In this document: piece by piece, positions 1-9,153 of the stretch | Position numbering within the stretch: the first letter of the stretch is position 1 | How the letters are laid out: each line of letters begins with the position of its first letter | From: Stackebrandtia albiflava | GTDB taxonomy: Bacteria > Actinomycetota > Actinomycetes > Mycobacteriales > Micromonosporaceae | DNA length: 64,000 nt | Assembly: GCF_007994225.1 (NCBI RefSeq) | Contig: NZ_VLLL01000010.1 | Location: forward strand, 1 to 64,000 | Direction: 5' to 3' | Position numbers and translations under genes: made by a program | Notes under the pieces: model-generated | The model's database searches: none | What the model saw: the letters and a program-made list of their open reading frames with translations, nothing else | What the model was told of the DNA's origin: nothing

Positions 1-300
1 CGCCCAGCCCTCGATCAACTTCGGCGACGACAAATCGAACTGGCGGGCAAGCTCCACCTTCGTCTCGCCCGCCAGGAACCGGCGAACGACTTCAAGCTTG
101 AACGCAAACGAGAACGACCGCTTCGTCGCCTTGGCCACCAACGCTCCTCTACCGCGCACTTGCCAACGGTGATACAACCGCTTCACCGCCCACTCACTCA
201 CCGCCAACCGTGTTGCGACAGAACGTTCACCCCAACCGGCCTCAAACAAACCTATCGCCGCGACTTGCTGCTCCTGCGACAACGAACTCTGTCCAGCCAT
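1..300 (-). CDS. IS3/IS150-type transposase orfA, N-terminal 100 residues (truncated by window edge)
   Basis: The protein starts MAGQSSLSQEQQVAAIGLF and contains two helix-turn-helix units. The first is around residues 12-45 (WGERSVATRLAVSEWAVKRLY). The second is around residues 72-98 (FKLEVVRRFLAGETKVELARQFDL). This tandem helix-turn-helix layout is the DNA-binding part of IS150-type orfA proteins, which normally join the orfB DDE catalytic product by programmed frameshifting. The reading frame is open to the window edge, so the C-terminal leucine zipper and the frameshift site cannot be checked. It probably marks a recent insertion downstream of the transglutaminase operon. Confidence 0.85.
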   Translation of the reverse strand, partial: MAGQSSLSQEQQVAAIGLFEAGWGERSVATRLAVSEWAVKRLYHRWQVRGRGALVAKATKRSFSFAFKLEVVRRFLAGETKVELARQFDLSSPKLIEGWA

Positions 301-360
301 GACACTGCTCCCCAGAAATCGGAACTGAATTTCTCAGTCCAACTTCAGGGGAGCAGTTCA
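1..360 (-). mobile_element. One end of an IS3-family (IS150-like) insertion sequence, running off the window
   Basis: Read on the minus strand from 360, the sequence begins TGAACTGCTCCCCTGAAG, which resembles the TG-starting terminal inverted repeats of IS150-group elements, and leads 60 bases later into a transposase orfA. The other end, orfB and any target duplication lie outside the window. A 10-bp inverted repeat (304-313 with 348-357) lies between the IS end and the transposase ATG and could fold if transcription enters from outside. The exact outer boundary at 360 is inferred from the TG dinucleotide. Confidence 0.75.
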
Positions 361-488
361 TACAGAGGGCGGCCCTTTCTTCGCGTGAGGTGGCGCGCGG
401 CCCGCGTGCCGCCACGGCAGCAGAACCGTCGAGGTCATCGCCGGCACCGCCGGCATTTGATGAGTCCGCCGTGATCCGAGACGTGCCG

Positions 489-526
489 GCCGGTGGGGCG
501 CCGCGTCAGGGCGACGCCCCACCGGC
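489..526 (-). terminator. Stem-loop directly after the transglutaminase gene
   Basis: A perfect 12-bp inverted repeat (489-500 with 515-526, 14-nt loop) begins one base after the stop codon of the transglutaminase gene on the minus strand. There is no T-run, which is usual for high-GC actinomycetes. It likely ends the MoxR-DUF58-transglutaminase transcript. Confidence 0.6.
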
Positions 527-2890
527 TCAGCCTGACCGGCGGCGCGTCAACCCGCTCAGTGCCGTGGGGATCCGGCTCGACCGTTCACGGAACCGGCCGA
601 CACCCGTCTGGAACCCCCGGCGCCAGCGGCTCAGGAGTGAATGCGGGAGCAGGTCGGCACGGACCCGGTTCAGGAGTGGTACGGCACGGATCATGCCGTG
701 GCGTGCCTCCCGCAACGCGGTCGCCAGCGTCGTCCCGGAGGCCGGCCGCGGTGCGTACCGGGCGCGTTCCTCGGCGGCCGCCAGATGCCGCACGCCCGCC
801 TCCGCCGCGCCGGAGAGACCGGCGGTGGTGATCAGGTCGCCCGAGGCCGCTCGGGGCGATCTGCCCGGGTCGATCGGTATCCCGAGGTCCTGGGCGGTCT
901 CCAGCAGCTCGCGCCACGCGTTGGCCGAGGCCGGTACGGGCGCGCCGTCGGCGGTGGCGACCCGCCGTCGTCGCCGGACCACTCGTGCGGTTGCGGGTGT
1001 CAGCAGGACCACGGCCACGACGCCGGCGCCGGCGGCCCACCAGTGCCACACCGTCGGCAGCGGCCGTCCCGTGAACACCGACGCGGAGGCGTTCTGGCCG
1101 TTGGGCGCGGTCGGATCGGTCGGGTTCTGGCCGGGGTTGTCGGCCGGGTCGCCGTCGGGGCCGTTGGGGTTCTCACCCGGTTCCGAACTGTCCGGACGAT
1201 CCGGGTCGGGGGCCCACTCGTAGTCGGCGGGGGTGCGGATGTTCGCCGACGGTGTCGGGTCGAACGGCACCCAGCCGTAGTCCTGGAAGTAGACCTCGAC
1301 CCAGGCGTGGAAGTTGAAGTTGGTGAGGCGGAAGCCCTCCCTGACGATGTTGCCGCGGGTCAGGCCGATCGCGACCCGCGCGGGGATGCCCGCCTCGCGG
1401 ACCATCCACGCCATGGCACCGGCGTACTGCTGGCAGAAGCCCTGCTTGTTCTCCAGGAAGTCGACGATCGCGCTGCCGCTCCAGCCGTCCTCTGTCGTCA
1501 GTTCGTACCGGAACCCGTTCGTCTGCGAGAAGTGGTTGTGGATCGCCATGACCCGGTCGTACGGGGTGTCGGCGCCCTCGGTCAGGTCCGCCACGAGTGC
1601 GGCGACCGTCTCGTTCTCGGGTACCGAGGTGTTGCTGCGGTACACCGGGCTGGAGTCGGGGACCGGTTCGGCGGTGTCGAGTAGCTCGGGGGTGTACTGG
1701 TAGTCGGTGTACTCGTACCGATAGCTCATGCCCTCGGTGGTGGAGGTGGACGAGGTCGCGGTGTTGCTCCGGGGGTCGTAGATCCACTCCTCGCCGGCCT
1801 CGATGAACACCGGGATGCCGTACAACGGCAGCGCGACGTCGGCCAGTCCGGTCGACGTGAAGGTGGCCTCCCACGTCTGGGACGGGACGTCGGCGGACAC
1901 CTCCGGGGGGTTGATGCCCACCGTCACGGGTGTCGCGTTCTCGGAACGTTGCAGGTCGGGTTGGAAGCCGTCCTCCGTCAGCACCGACGCCGACCACATC
2001 TTCATGTAGCCGGGGCTGGGGTTGTCGGTGGTGACGATGCCCAGTTCGGTGGTCTGGCTCGCCTCCAGCGCGCCCTGGAGGGCGGCCACCGGGTCGACCC
2101 GCACGGGGGTGGTGGTGCCGTTGCCTCCCGGGCCGGAACCTCCGGGACCGTTGTAGAACGCGTCGATCAGGCCGGAGGTCATCCCGGGCAGCAGTCCCGG
2201 CAGGATCAGTGCGATCGGGATCGCCACCAGGGTCAGCCAGCGGCCGGTCGTGGCCAGCGGCGAGGGTTCCCAACGGTCGATGCCCCGGCCGTCACCGGAG
2301 AAGCGGCGGCCGAAGCCGCGCACCCGTTCGACGTTGTCGGTGAGCAGGACCCACAGGTATCCGGCGGCACCGGGGATGAAGAGCATCCACGGCACCTCGT
2401 CGGGGACGGTCGCCACGACGGCGACGTACAGGATCAGCAGCGGCAGGCCCGTGAGCGCGGCACTGCGCAGGATCGACACGCACAGGTCCATGAGGATCGC
2501 GAGGACGCCGGTGCAGATGGCCAGGAGGAACACCAGGCCGTCCGAGGCGACCACGGGGATGACCTGGTCCTGGATCTCGAGTCCGGCGCTCTGCAGCAGG
2601 GCCGCGAAGTGTTCCAGGGTGGCGTCGGTGGGGATCACCAGCAGGATCTCGCCGCCGCTCTGGAACATCAGCGTCAACAGCAGGACGAACGCGATGATCA
2701 TCCCGGCCATCTGGACGACCGGCCCGCGCCGGAGCCGACGCAGTCCGTACGCGGTGCCGATGACACCGGCGACCATGATCAGGATCGGGCCGAACCACTC
2801 GAACAGCCCACGGAACAGCATGACGAGTGGTGCGGTGCCGAGCAGTAGCGCGCACCCCGCGACCAGGGCGGTGCTGCGACGGTCGGTCAT
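527..2890 (-). CDS. TgpA-like transmembrane transglutaminase-domain protein
   Basis: This is a 787-residue membrane protein. The N-terminal quarter holds about six hydrophobic segments of the DUF3488 type. An extracytoplasmic transglutaminase-like domain follows, around residues 440-560, with the Cys (KQGFCQQYAGAM), His (NFHAWVEVYF) and Asp (VPFDPTPS) of the catalytic triad all present. Another membrane segment near residue 620 (WHWWAAGAGVVAVVLL) precedes a DUF4129-like cytoplasmic tail. Its ATG overlaps the end of the DUF58 gene by 4 bases, so the two are translationally coupled. The MoxR/DUF58/TgpA trio is common in actinobacteria. The ATPase is thought to act as a chaperone for a membrane-associated complex, and the substrate is unknown. 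Confidence 0.9.
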   Translation of the reverse strand: MTDRRSTALVAGCALLLGTAPLVMLFRGLFEWFGPILIMVAGVIGTAYGLRRLRRGPVVQMAGMIIAFVLLLTLMFQSGGEILLVIPTDATLEHFAALLQSAGLEIQDQVIPVVASDGLVFLLAICTGVLAILMDLCVSILRSAALTGLPLLILYVAVVATVPDEVPWMLFIPGAAGYLWVLLTDNVERVRGFGRRFSGDGRGIDRWEPSPLATTGRWLTLVAIPIALILPGLLPGMTSGLIDAFYNGPGGSGPGGNGTTTPVRVDPVAALQGALEASQTTELGIVTTDNPSPGYMKMWSASVLTEDGFQPDLQRSENATPVTVGINPPEVSADVPSQTWEATFTSTGLADVALPLYGIPVFIEAGEEWIYDPRSNTATSSTSTTEGMSYRYEYTDYQYTPELLDTAEPVPDSSPVYRSNTSVPENETVAALVADLTEGADTPYDRVMAIHNHFSQTNGFRYELTTEDGWSGSAIVDFLENKQGFCQQYAGAMAWMVREAGIPARVAIGLTRGNIVREGFRLTNFNFHAWVEVYFQDYGWVPFDPTPSANIRTPADYEWAPDPDRPDSSEPGENPNGPDGDPADNPGQNPTDPTAPNGQNASASVFTGRPLPTVWHWWAAGAGVVAVVLLTPATARVVRRRRRVATADGAPVPASANAWRELLETAQDLGIPIDPGRSPRAASGDLITTAGLSGAAEAGVRHLAAAEERARYAPRPASGTTLATALREARHGMIRAVPLLNRVRADLLPHSLLSRWRRGFQTGVGRFRERSSRIPTALSGLTRRRSG

Positions 2891-4179
2891 CGGGGACCTC
2901 CTGAGACGGTCTCCGCCAACGCGGCGCGGTGGGTGAACCCCTGCGGCCCGTTGGCGAGGCTGCGCCAGACGTGGTCGAGCCGGTCACCGTGCCGGATCGG
3001 CACCACCCGCCACCCGGCCCGCAGCAGGTTCAGCATGCTGTCGTAGAACGCCTTGTCGGCGTCGGCGCGCGCGGCCTCCGGCAGGCTCATCCACGTGCTG
3101 GAGTCGATGAGTACCGCGACGCAGGTGGCGCCGCCGGCCCGGACGGCACCGAGCGCGGTGGCCTCCTCGGGGGTCATCATGCCGAAGACGCCCACGATCA
3201 ATCCACTGTGGTCGCCGCGCCGGATCTGCTCCACGAGCGTCTCCATCTGGCCGTGCCGGCGGCTGCGTACCCCGGCGAGATGGTCGAGCATGACCCCCGA
3301 CGAGTCGAGATCCGGTGACAGATCGACGGACTCGGACACCATCCGCATCTTGTAGCCCGACAACCGCAGGTGGTCGGTGATGCTGGCGACCGCCGCCACG
3401 GCCCACTCGAACGACGACGCCGGACCGTCACCCCGGAACCCCGCGGCCCGCAGGTCCATGACCACCGTGGCGCGTGAGTCCCACGGTTGCTCCTCCCGCC
3501 TGACCATGAGTTCGCCGGTGCGGGCGGTGGACTTCCAGTGGACCCGGCGCAGGTCGTCGCCGTGGCGGTACTCGCGGGTGGCGGCATCGTCCTCACCGTG
3601 TACCGCCACGGCCCGGGAACGGCTGTCACCGGCCCCGGCGAACTCGCCGGGCAACCGGATCGACGGCAGCGGCGTGATCGTCGGAATCACGGTGAGCCGG
3701 TCCACGCCCGGATAGGTGTGGGTCAACTCGATCAGCCCGAACGGATCGGTGATCCGGATGACGAGCGGTCCGACCTCGTATCGTCCCCGCTGTTCGGCCC
3801 GCACGGTGTAGGCGACCGCGCTCCCACCCCCGCCGGGCAGGCGTTCCAGCACCAGGCGGGGACGTTCGCCCAGCGTGTAGGGCAGCCGGTCCTCCAGCAT
3901 CATCGTGCCGGTGGAGACCCGCGACTGGTTGCGCAGCCGCAGCGTCACCCTGGCCTCCTGGCCCATCTCGACCCGCGACGGGTCGAGGACCCTGGCGGCG
4001 TTGATCTGGTATCTGGTGCGGGCCATGACGGCGGCGGCCAGCAGCGGCAGGAGCCCCACCAGCAACGCCACCCGCAGCATGTCCTTCTCACCGATGACGA
4101 AGGACACCAGCACCAGCGCCAGGCCGATGGATATCAGCGACTTGCCTCGGAGCGTGAGGCCGCGCAATGCTTCGGCCAC
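2887..4179 (-). CDS. DUF58 domain protein (MoxR-operon partner)
   Basis: This 430-residue protein has two N-terminal hydrophobic stretches (about residues 15-55, LISIGLALVLVSFVIG and LRVALLVGLLPLLAAAVMA). An immunoglobulin-like part follows, then the DUF58 signature with REYRHGDDLRRVHWKSTARTGEL near residue 200. The rest resembles a von Willebrand factor A fold, with VVMDLRA at the position of the metal-binding strand. It begins 7 bases after the MoxR gene and overlaps the transglutaminase gene by 4 bases, so the three form one operon. The biochemical role is not established; in the family it is a partner of the MoxR ATPase. Confidence 0.88.
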   Translation of the reverse strand: MAEALRGLTLRGKSLISIGLALVLVSFVIGEKDMLRVALLVGLLPLLAAAVMARTRYQINAARVLDPSRVEMGQEARVTLRLRNQSRVSTGTMMLEDRLPYTLGERPRLVLERLPGGGGSAVAYTVRAEQRGRYEVGPLVIRITDPFGLIELTHTYPGVDRLTVIPTITPLPSIRLPGEFAGAGDSRSRAVAVHGEDDAATREYRHGDDLRRVHWKSTARTGELMVRREEQPWDSRATVVMDLRAAGFRGDGPASSFEWAVAAVASITDHLRLSGYKMRMVSESVDLSPDLDSSGVMLDHLAGVRSRRHGQMETLVEQIRRGDHSGLIVGVFGMMTPEEATALGAVRAGGATCVAVLIDSSTWMSLPEAARADADKAFYDSMLNLLRAGWRVVPIRHGDRLDHVWRSLANGPQGFTHRAALAETVSGGPR

Positions 4180-4186
4180 GGCGGCC

Positions 4187-5188
4187 TCAGCGCCCCGGCT
4201 CGGCGTTCACGGGCAGTCGACGGACCACGTCGGCGATGATCGCGTCGGTGGTGCGGCGTGCCAACTGCGCGTCCGACGTGGGGATGACCCGGTGTGCCAG
4301 CACCGGGACCGCCAGGTGCTGGATGTCGTCGGGTAGCACGAAGTCGCGGTGTTCGAAGGCGGCGACGGCCCGCGCGGTGCGGAGCAGTTGGAGGGCGGCG
4401 CGGGGGCTGGCCCCCAACCGCAGGTCCGGTGCCTGGCGGGTGGCGGTGACCAACGCGACCGCGTACTGCTTGATCGCCTCGGAGACGTGGATGCCCCGGA
4501 CGGTCTGGATCATGCGCGCGACGGTGTGGGCGTCCACGACGGCCCCCAGGCCGTCGAGCGGGTCGGAGGCACCGTGGACGTCGAGCATCGCCAGCTCGGC
4601 CTTGGCGTCGGGGTAGCCGATGGCGACCCTGGCGGTGAAGCGGTCCCGTTGCGCCTCCGGCAGCGGGTAGGTGCCCTCCATCTCGATGGGGTTCTGGGTG
4701 GCGATCACCATGAACGGCGTCTGGAGGCGGTAGGTCTCACCGTCCACGGTGACCTGTCGCTCCTCCATGCACTCCAGCAGCGCCGACTGCGTCTTGGGCG
4801 AGGCCCGGTTGATCTCGTCGCCGACCACGATGTTGGCGAAGACGGCGCCGGGCTTGAACGCGAACTCGTGACTGTCCTGATTGAAGATCGATACACCGGT
4901 GACGTCGCTGGGAAGCAGGTCCGGTGTGAACTGGATCCGGCGGACCGAGCAGTCGATCGAGGTCGCCATGGCCTTGGCCAGTTTGGTCTTGCCGACTCCC
5001 GGGACGTCCTCGATCAGCAGGTGCCCTTCCGCCAGCAGCACAGACAACGCCAGGCGGACGATGGCCGTCTTGCCCTCGATGACCCGTTCGATGTTTCCGA
5101 CGACCGCGTCGGTGGCCTCGTTGAACTCCCGGGCTGTCATCGCCGTGACGTGGGTCTGCGCCGTCGAGCCGATGGGGTGTGCTGTCAC
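4187..5188 (-). CDS. MoxR-family AAA+ ATPase
   Basis: With a GTG start at 5188 the protein is 333 residues. The start is chosen because a near-perfect Shine-Dalgarno sequence (AAGGAGG, minus strand 5201-5195) sits 6 bases upstream; a longer reading frame to 5311 lacks such a signal. It has a Walker A motif GVGKTKLA (about residues 66-73), a Walker B/sensor region VGDEINRASPKTQSALL and the MoxR signature EERQVTVDG. The C-terminal lid carries ASPRAALQLLR. As first gene of the operon with DUF58 and a transglutaminase protein, it probably remodels or assembles them. A clear promoter lies about 160 bases upstream. Confidence 0.92.
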   Translation of the reverse strand: MTAHPIGSTAQTHVTAMTAREFNEATDAVVGNIERVIEGKTAIVRLALSVLLAEGHLLIEDVPGVGKTKLAKAMATSIDCSVRRIQFTPDLLPSDVTGVSIFNQDSHEFAFKPGAVFANIVVGDEINRASPKTQSALLECMEERQVTVDGETYRLQTPFMVIATQNPIEMEGTYPLPEAQRDRFTARVAIGYPDAKAELAMLDVHGASDPLDGLGAVVDAHTVARMIQTVRGIHVSEAIKQYAVALVTATRQAPDLRLGASPRAALQLLRTARAVAAFEHRDFVLPDDIQHLAVPVLAHRVIPTSDAQLARRTTDAIIADVVRRLPVNAEPGR

Positions 5189-5347
5189 CGGCGTCCTCCT
5201 TACGAGTGTGGGGGTGGGCCGGTATGGCCCGGTGCGGGCCGGATCGGCCCTCGGGCCGCCGGGTCGGTTCGTGGTGGGTTCGCGCTTGCCGTCTGGATTT
5301 CCAACCTTCAAGACGCGTTGAGACGTGTTTCTGGTCGCACGTGGCCA

Positions 5348-5376
5348 ACATTATGGCCGGAATGGTCATTTTTCAA
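5348..5376 (-). promoter_or_regulatory. Sigma-70-type promoter of the moxR operon
   Basis: On the minus strand there is TTGAAA (5376-5371), a 17-base spacer, then TAATGT (5353-5348). It lies in an AT-rich island (5335-5382) of an otherwise GC-rich gap. The predicted transcript has an untranslated leader of about 150 bases before the GTG at 5188. The rest of the 5189-5533 gap shows no gene. Confidence 0.6.
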
Positions 5377-5533
5377 TAACGAGACGGCCGAGAGCCGGAG
5401 TAGCGGCAGGCACGATACGAACACGTTTCCGGCGTCCGCCCGCCGGACCGGCTCGTCCGCCGCGGGGTAGTGGCGTGGCCGGCGTGCCGAATCGTCGGCC
5501 GCCCGGCCGGAGGGGGTGAGGTACACTGACCCC

Positions 5534-5572
5534 ATGACCAGGCGTGTGCTGCTTCTTATCGGGCCGTGCTGA
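5534..5572 (+). CDS. leuS leader peptide [12 protein letters not shown] with three consecutive Leu codons
   Basis: A 12-codon reading frame encodes [12 protein letters not shown] and stops at 5570-5572, 92 bases before leuS. Val-Leu-Leu-Leu-Ile is a run of branched-chain residues, as expected of a leader sensing charged tRNA-Leu. A candidate -10 box TACACT (5522-5527) lies exactly 6 bases upstream of the ATG, so the leader would be the first codon of a leaderless mRNA. The stop codon lies inside the left arm of a hairpin that precedes a terminator-like structure. Assignment as a regulatory peptide is inference from codon content and position. Confidence 0.65.
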   Translation: MTRRVLLLIGPC

Positions 5573-5632
5573 CGCGCAGCGTTACGGCGACAGCACGGCG
5601 ACCCCTCCTATGCGAGGGGCATTTTTATGCCC
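5564..5632 (+). promoter_or_regulatory. Attenuator-like structure in the leuS leader
   Basis: Three elements follow the leader peptide. First is a perfect 8-bp stem, 5564-5571 with 5591-5598, whose left arm overlaps the peptide stop codon. Second is a terminator-like hairpin, CCCCTC (5602-5607) with GAGGGG (5614-5619), 6-base loop, followed by a T-run at 5622-5626. Third is an alternative hairpin, GGGCAT (5617-5622) with ATGCCC (5627-5632), which competes for the terminator 3' arm and buries the T-run in its loop. A GC-stem followed by five T residues is unusual in this DNA. The switching logic is not fully clear, because no classical antiterminator pairing with the CCCCTC arm is visible. Confidence 0.6.
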
Positions 5633-5664
5633 GGAGAAGAAAACACCGACAAAGAGGACGAACG

Positions 5665-8502
5665 ATGAGTGACACACGCGATGAGGCGGTGCCGCAGTAT
5701 CGCTACGACGCGGCGATGGCGCAACGTATCGAGATCAAATGGCAGGACAAGTGGGAGCAGGCCGCGCCGTTCAACGCCTCCAACCCGGTGGGGCCGCTGG
5801 CGGCTCCGAACGCCCCCCGCGCCGACGGGCCGAAGCTGTTCGTGATGGACATGTTCCCTTATCCGTCCGGGGCGGGACTGCACGTGGGGCACCCGCTGGG
5901 CTACGTCGCGACCGACTGCTACGCCCGTTACAAGCGGATGGCGGGCTACAACGTCATGCATCCGATGGCCTACGACGCGTTCGGTCTGCCGACCGAGCAG
6001 TACGCGATCGCCACCGGTGAGCACCCCGCCAAGATCACCGAGGCCAACATCGCGACCTACCGCCGGCAACTGCGTCGCCTGGGGATGGGCTACGACACCA
6101 ACCGCACCTTCGCGACCTCGGACCCGCGGTACTTCAAATGGACTCAGTGGATCTTCCTGCAGATCTACAACTCGTGGTACGACACCGAGGCCGACCGCGC
6201 CCGCCCGATCGGGGAGCTGGTGTCGCTGTTCGAGTCCGGCGCCAGGCCGGTGCCGGACGGCCGTGACTGGGCGGCGTTGACCGATGTGGAGCGCCGCGCG
6301 GTCGTGGACGATCATCGCCTGGTGTACATCAAGGAGGCGCCGGTCAACTGGTGTCCCGGCCTGGGGACCGTCCTGTCCAGTGAGGAGGTCACCTCCGACG
6401 GGCGCAGCGAACGCGGCAACTTCCCCGTCTTCACCCGCACGATGCGGCAGTGGATGATGCGGATCACCGCCTACGCCGACCGGTTGGCGGACGACCTGGA
6501 CCTGGTCGACTGGCCCGAGTCCACGAAGCAGATGCAGCGTAACTGGATCGGCCGTTCCACCGGCGCGCACGTGGACTTCGCGACCGACGCCGGGCCGGTC
6601 CGGGTGTTCACCACCCGTCCCGACACGCTGTTCGGTGCCACGTACATGGTGCTGGCGCCGGAGCACGAACTGGTGGACCGGCTGACGCCGCAGAGCTGGC
6701 CGGCGGACGTGCCCGAGGTGTGGACCGGCGGGTACGCCACGCCCGCGGAGGCGGTTGCCGCGTACCGGGCGGAGGCCAAGTTCAAGTCCGATGTGGAACG
6801 CCAGGCCGACGCCAAGGAGAAGACCGGCGTCTTCACCGGCGCCTACGCGGTGAACCCCGCCAACGGCGAGTCGGTGCCGGTGTTCATCGCCGACTACGTG
6901 CTGGTCGGCTACGGTACCGGCGCGATCATGGCGGTACCCGGACAGGACGAGCGGGACTGGGCGTTCGCCGAGGCGTTCTCGCTGCCCGTCATACGTACGG
7001 TCGAGCCGCCGGAGGGCTTCGACGGCGGCGCCTACACCGGCGACGGCTCCGCGATCAACTCCACCGCGCCCGACGGGTTCAGCCTGAACGGCATGGCCGT
7101 GACCGAGGCCAAGGAGGCCATGATCGCGCGGCTGACCGCGCAGGGCTCGGGCGAGGGGACGGTCACCTACCGGCTGCGGGACTGGCTGTTCTCACGGCAG
7201 CGGTACTGGGGCGAACCGTTCCCGATCGTCTACGACGAGGCCGGCATGCCGGTCCCACTGCCGGAGTCGATGCTGCCGGTGGAGCTGCCGGACATGGACG
7301 ACTTCTCGCCCAAGACGTTCGCGCCCGACGCGGCGGACACCGCGCCGGAGTCGCCACTGAGCCGGGCGGTCGACTGGATCGACGTGGAACTGGACCTGGG
7401 CGACGGCGTCCGCAAGTACCGGCGTGAGACCAACACCATGCCCAACTGGGCGGGTTCGTCCTGGTACGAACTGCGGTACATCGACCCGCAGGAGGACGAC
7501 CGGATCGCCGACCCCGTCAACGAGCGGTACTGGATGGCGCCGGCCCGGCCGGGCGGCGGCGGTGGCGTCGACCTGTACGTCGGCGGCCAGGAGCACGCGG
7601 TCCTGCACCTGCTGTACGACCGGTTCTGGCACAAGGTGCTGTACGACCTGGGGCACGTCTCCAGCGTCGAGCCGTTCGGAAAGCTGTTCCACCAGGGCAT
7701 GATCGAGGCGTACGCCTACACCGACTCCCGGGGCGTGTACGTGCCCGCGGAGGAGGTGGAGGAGGTCGACGGCGGATACGTGTGGAACGGTGAGCCGGTC
7801 ACCCGTGAGTACGGGAAGATGGGCAAGTCCCAGAAGAACGTCGTCACGCCGGACCAGATGTGCGAGCGGTACGGCGCGGACACGTTCCGGCTGTACGAGA
7901 TGAGCATGGGACCGCTGGACGTGTCGCGTCCGTGGGAGACGCGCGCGGTCGTCGGTTCGCAGCGGTTCCTGCAGCGTCTGTGGCGCAACGTGGTCGACGA
8001 GCGGACCGGCGAGGTCACCGTGGTGGACGAGGCGGCCGACGAGGAGACGCTGCGCCTGCTGCACCGCACGATCCGCGACGTCCGCGAGGACATGGACGAC
8101 CTGCGGATGAACACCGCGATCGCCAAACTGATCATGTTGAACAACCACGTGGTCGGCCTGGAGCGGGTTCCCCGCGCGGTGGTGGAGCCGTTGGTCCTGA
8201 TGACCGCGCCGTTCGCCCCGCACCTGGCCGAGGAGCTGTGGCAGCGGCTGGGCCACGACGGGATGCTGGCCAACGTGGACTTCCCCGAGGCGGACCCGGC
8301 GTACCTGGTCGTGGAGACCGTCACCTACCCGGTGCAGGTCAACGGCAAGGTGCGTGACCGTGTGGAGGTCGCCGCGGAGGCGTCTCAGGAGGACGTCAAG
8401 GCCGCCGCCCTGGCGTTGGAGAAGGTCGCCAACGCCCTGAAGGGCGCGGAGCCGAGGAAGGTCATCGTGGTCCCGGGCCGGATGGTGTCCATCGTGGTGT
8501 GA
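5665..8502 (+). CDS. leuS: Leucyl-tRNA synthetase
   Basis: This 945-residue class I synthetase charges tRNA-Leu in the cytoplasm. The HIGH motif appears as HVGH in [16 protein letters not shown] (about residue 70). The CP1 editing domain contains [19 protein letters not shown] (about residues 315-335). The KMSKS loop appears as KMGKS (about residue 720). The C-terminal anticodon-binding domain and [11 protein letters not shown] close the protein. The ATG at 5665 follows a purine-rich AGAGGA site; a longer frame starting at 5566 runs through the leader region and is rejected. Expression is probably tuned by the Leu-rich leader peptide and hairpins just upstream. A strong stem-loop follows the stop. 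Confidence 0.97.
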   Translation: MSDTRDEAVPQYRYDAAMAQRIEIKWQDKWEQAAPFNASNPVGPLAAPNAPRADGPKLFVMDMFPYPSGAGLHVGHPLGYVATDCYARYKRMAGYNVMHPMAYDAFGLPTEQYAIATGEHPAKITEANIATYRRQLRRLGMGYDTNRTFATSDPRYFKWTQWIFLQIYNSWYDTEADRARPIGELVSLFESGARPVPDGRDWAALTDVERRAVVDDHRLVYIKEAPVNWCPGLGTVLSSEEVTSDGRSERGNFPVFTRTMRQWMMRITAYADRLADDLDLVDWPESTKQMQRNWIGRSTGAHVDFATDAGPVRVFTTRPDTLFGATYMVLAPEHELVDRLTPQSWPADVPEVWTGGYATPAEAVAAYRAEAKFKSDVERQADAKEKTGVFTGAYAVNPANGESVPVFIADYVLVGYGTGAIMAVPGQDERDWAFAEAFSLPVIRTVEPPEGFDGGAYTGDGSAINSTAPDGFSLNGMAVTEAKEAMIARLTAQGSGEGTVTYRLRDWLFSRQRYWGEPFPIVYDEAGMPVPLPESMLPVELPDMDDFSPKTFAPDAADTAPESPLSRAVDWIDVELDLGDGVRKYRRETNTMPNWAGSSWYELRYIDPQEDDRIADPVNERYWMAPARPGGGGGVDLYVGGQEHAVLHLLYDRFWHKVLYDLGHVSSVEPFGKLFHQGMIEAYAYTDSRGVYVPAEEVEEVDGGYVWNGEPVTREYGKMGKSQKNVVTPDQMCERYGADTFRLYEMSMGPLDVSRPWETRAVVGSQRFLQRLWRNVVDERTGEVTVVDEAADEETLRLLHRTIRDVREDMDDLRMNTAIAKLIMLNNHVVGLERVPRAVVEPLVLMTAPFAPHLAEELWQRLGHDGMLANVDFPEADPAYLVVETVTYPVQVNGKVRDRVEVAAEASQEDVKAAALALEKVANALKGAEPRKVIVVPGRMVSIVV

Positions 8503-8509
8503 ACCCGGG

Positions 8510-8539
8510 GACGGCCCGGCGGTTCGCCGCCGGGCCGTC
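8510..8539. terminator. Bidirectional stem-loop between leuS and the AA10 gene
   Basis: A perfect 13-bp stem (8510-8522 with 8527-8539) closes on a TTCG tetraloop, 8 bases after the leuS stop and 9 bases from the convergent AA10 stop. UUCG loops give very stable RNA hairpins. It can serve both genes. Confidence 0.8.
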
Positions 8540-8547
8540 GTCGTGTG

Positions 8548-9153
8548 TCAGGAGAACCGCACGTCGGAGCACTGGTAGAAGGCGTTGCCGGTGTCGGCGA
8601 TCGTCCACACCGCGAGGATCAGGTGCGTACCCGAGCGGGACGGCATGGTGCCGGAGTGCGTGATGTCGTACGCCGGGCGGCTTCCGCCGTAGGGGACGGT
8701 CAGGAACGGCGTCAGGTCCAGTGCGGACCGTGTGAGCTTCTGCGCGGGGTTCCAGCCGGGTTTGGTGATGTAGTAACGGAAGTCGGTGGTGGCGTGGTTG
8801 ACGGTCAGGTGCCACTTGAACTGGTAGGACTGGCCGCTGCGGACGCTGTTGGTGGGCCAGGCCCCGCCGCGCGGGTCGTCGAGCTGTGAGAAGCGGGAGA
8901 GTCCACCCGCGCACAGTGTGCCGTCGACCGGACCGGCGGACGGGAAGCCCTTCGGTCCCTCGACGCTCTGCGGTTCCCATTGGATCGGGCCGCAGTTGGT
9001 GACGACGCCCTGTTTGCAGAACAGTGAGCGGCTGATCGGGGCGTTGGTGTAGCCGTGTGCGGAGGCGGGGGGTGCGGCCACCAGTGCCAGGGCGGTGACC
9101 ACGACGAACGCGAGGCCGACGACTGCGAGTCGGCTCAGTCTTCTTATTGCCAT
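8548..9153 (-). CDS. Secreted lytic polysaccharide monooxygenase, family AA10
   Basis: This 201-residue precursor has a signal peptide ending in PPASA and a mature N-terminus at His33 (HGYTNAPISRSLFC). The free N-terminal His is the first ligand of the copper histidine brace. The second His is in WHLTVNHATTDF. The C-terminal half carries SGTHLILAVWTIADTGNAFYQCSD, typical of the chitin- or cellulose-oxidising AA10 enzymes. There is no carbohydrate-binding module. The ATG at 9153 has a GAGGAG site 9 bases upstream. The enzyme cleaves crystalline polysaccharide oxidatively outside the cell; chitin or cellulose preference cannot be decided here. An AT-rich block at 9246-9277 probably holds its promoter. 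Confidence 0.93.
   Translation of the reverse strand: MAIRRLSRLAVVGLAFVVVTALALVAAPPASAHGYTNAPISRSLFCKQGVVTNCGPIQWEPQSVEGPKGFPSAGPVDGTLCAGGLSRFSQLDDPRGGAWPTNSVRSGQSYQFKWHLTVNHATTDFRYYITKPGWNPAQKLTRSALDLTPFLTVPYGGSRPAYDITHSGTMPSRSGTHLILAVWTIADTGNAFYQCSDVRFS

Noticed and set aside
5298-5665. T-box riboswitch upstream of leuS
   Set aside because: No T-box consensus or specifier-loop architecture; a short Leu-codon leader explains the region better.
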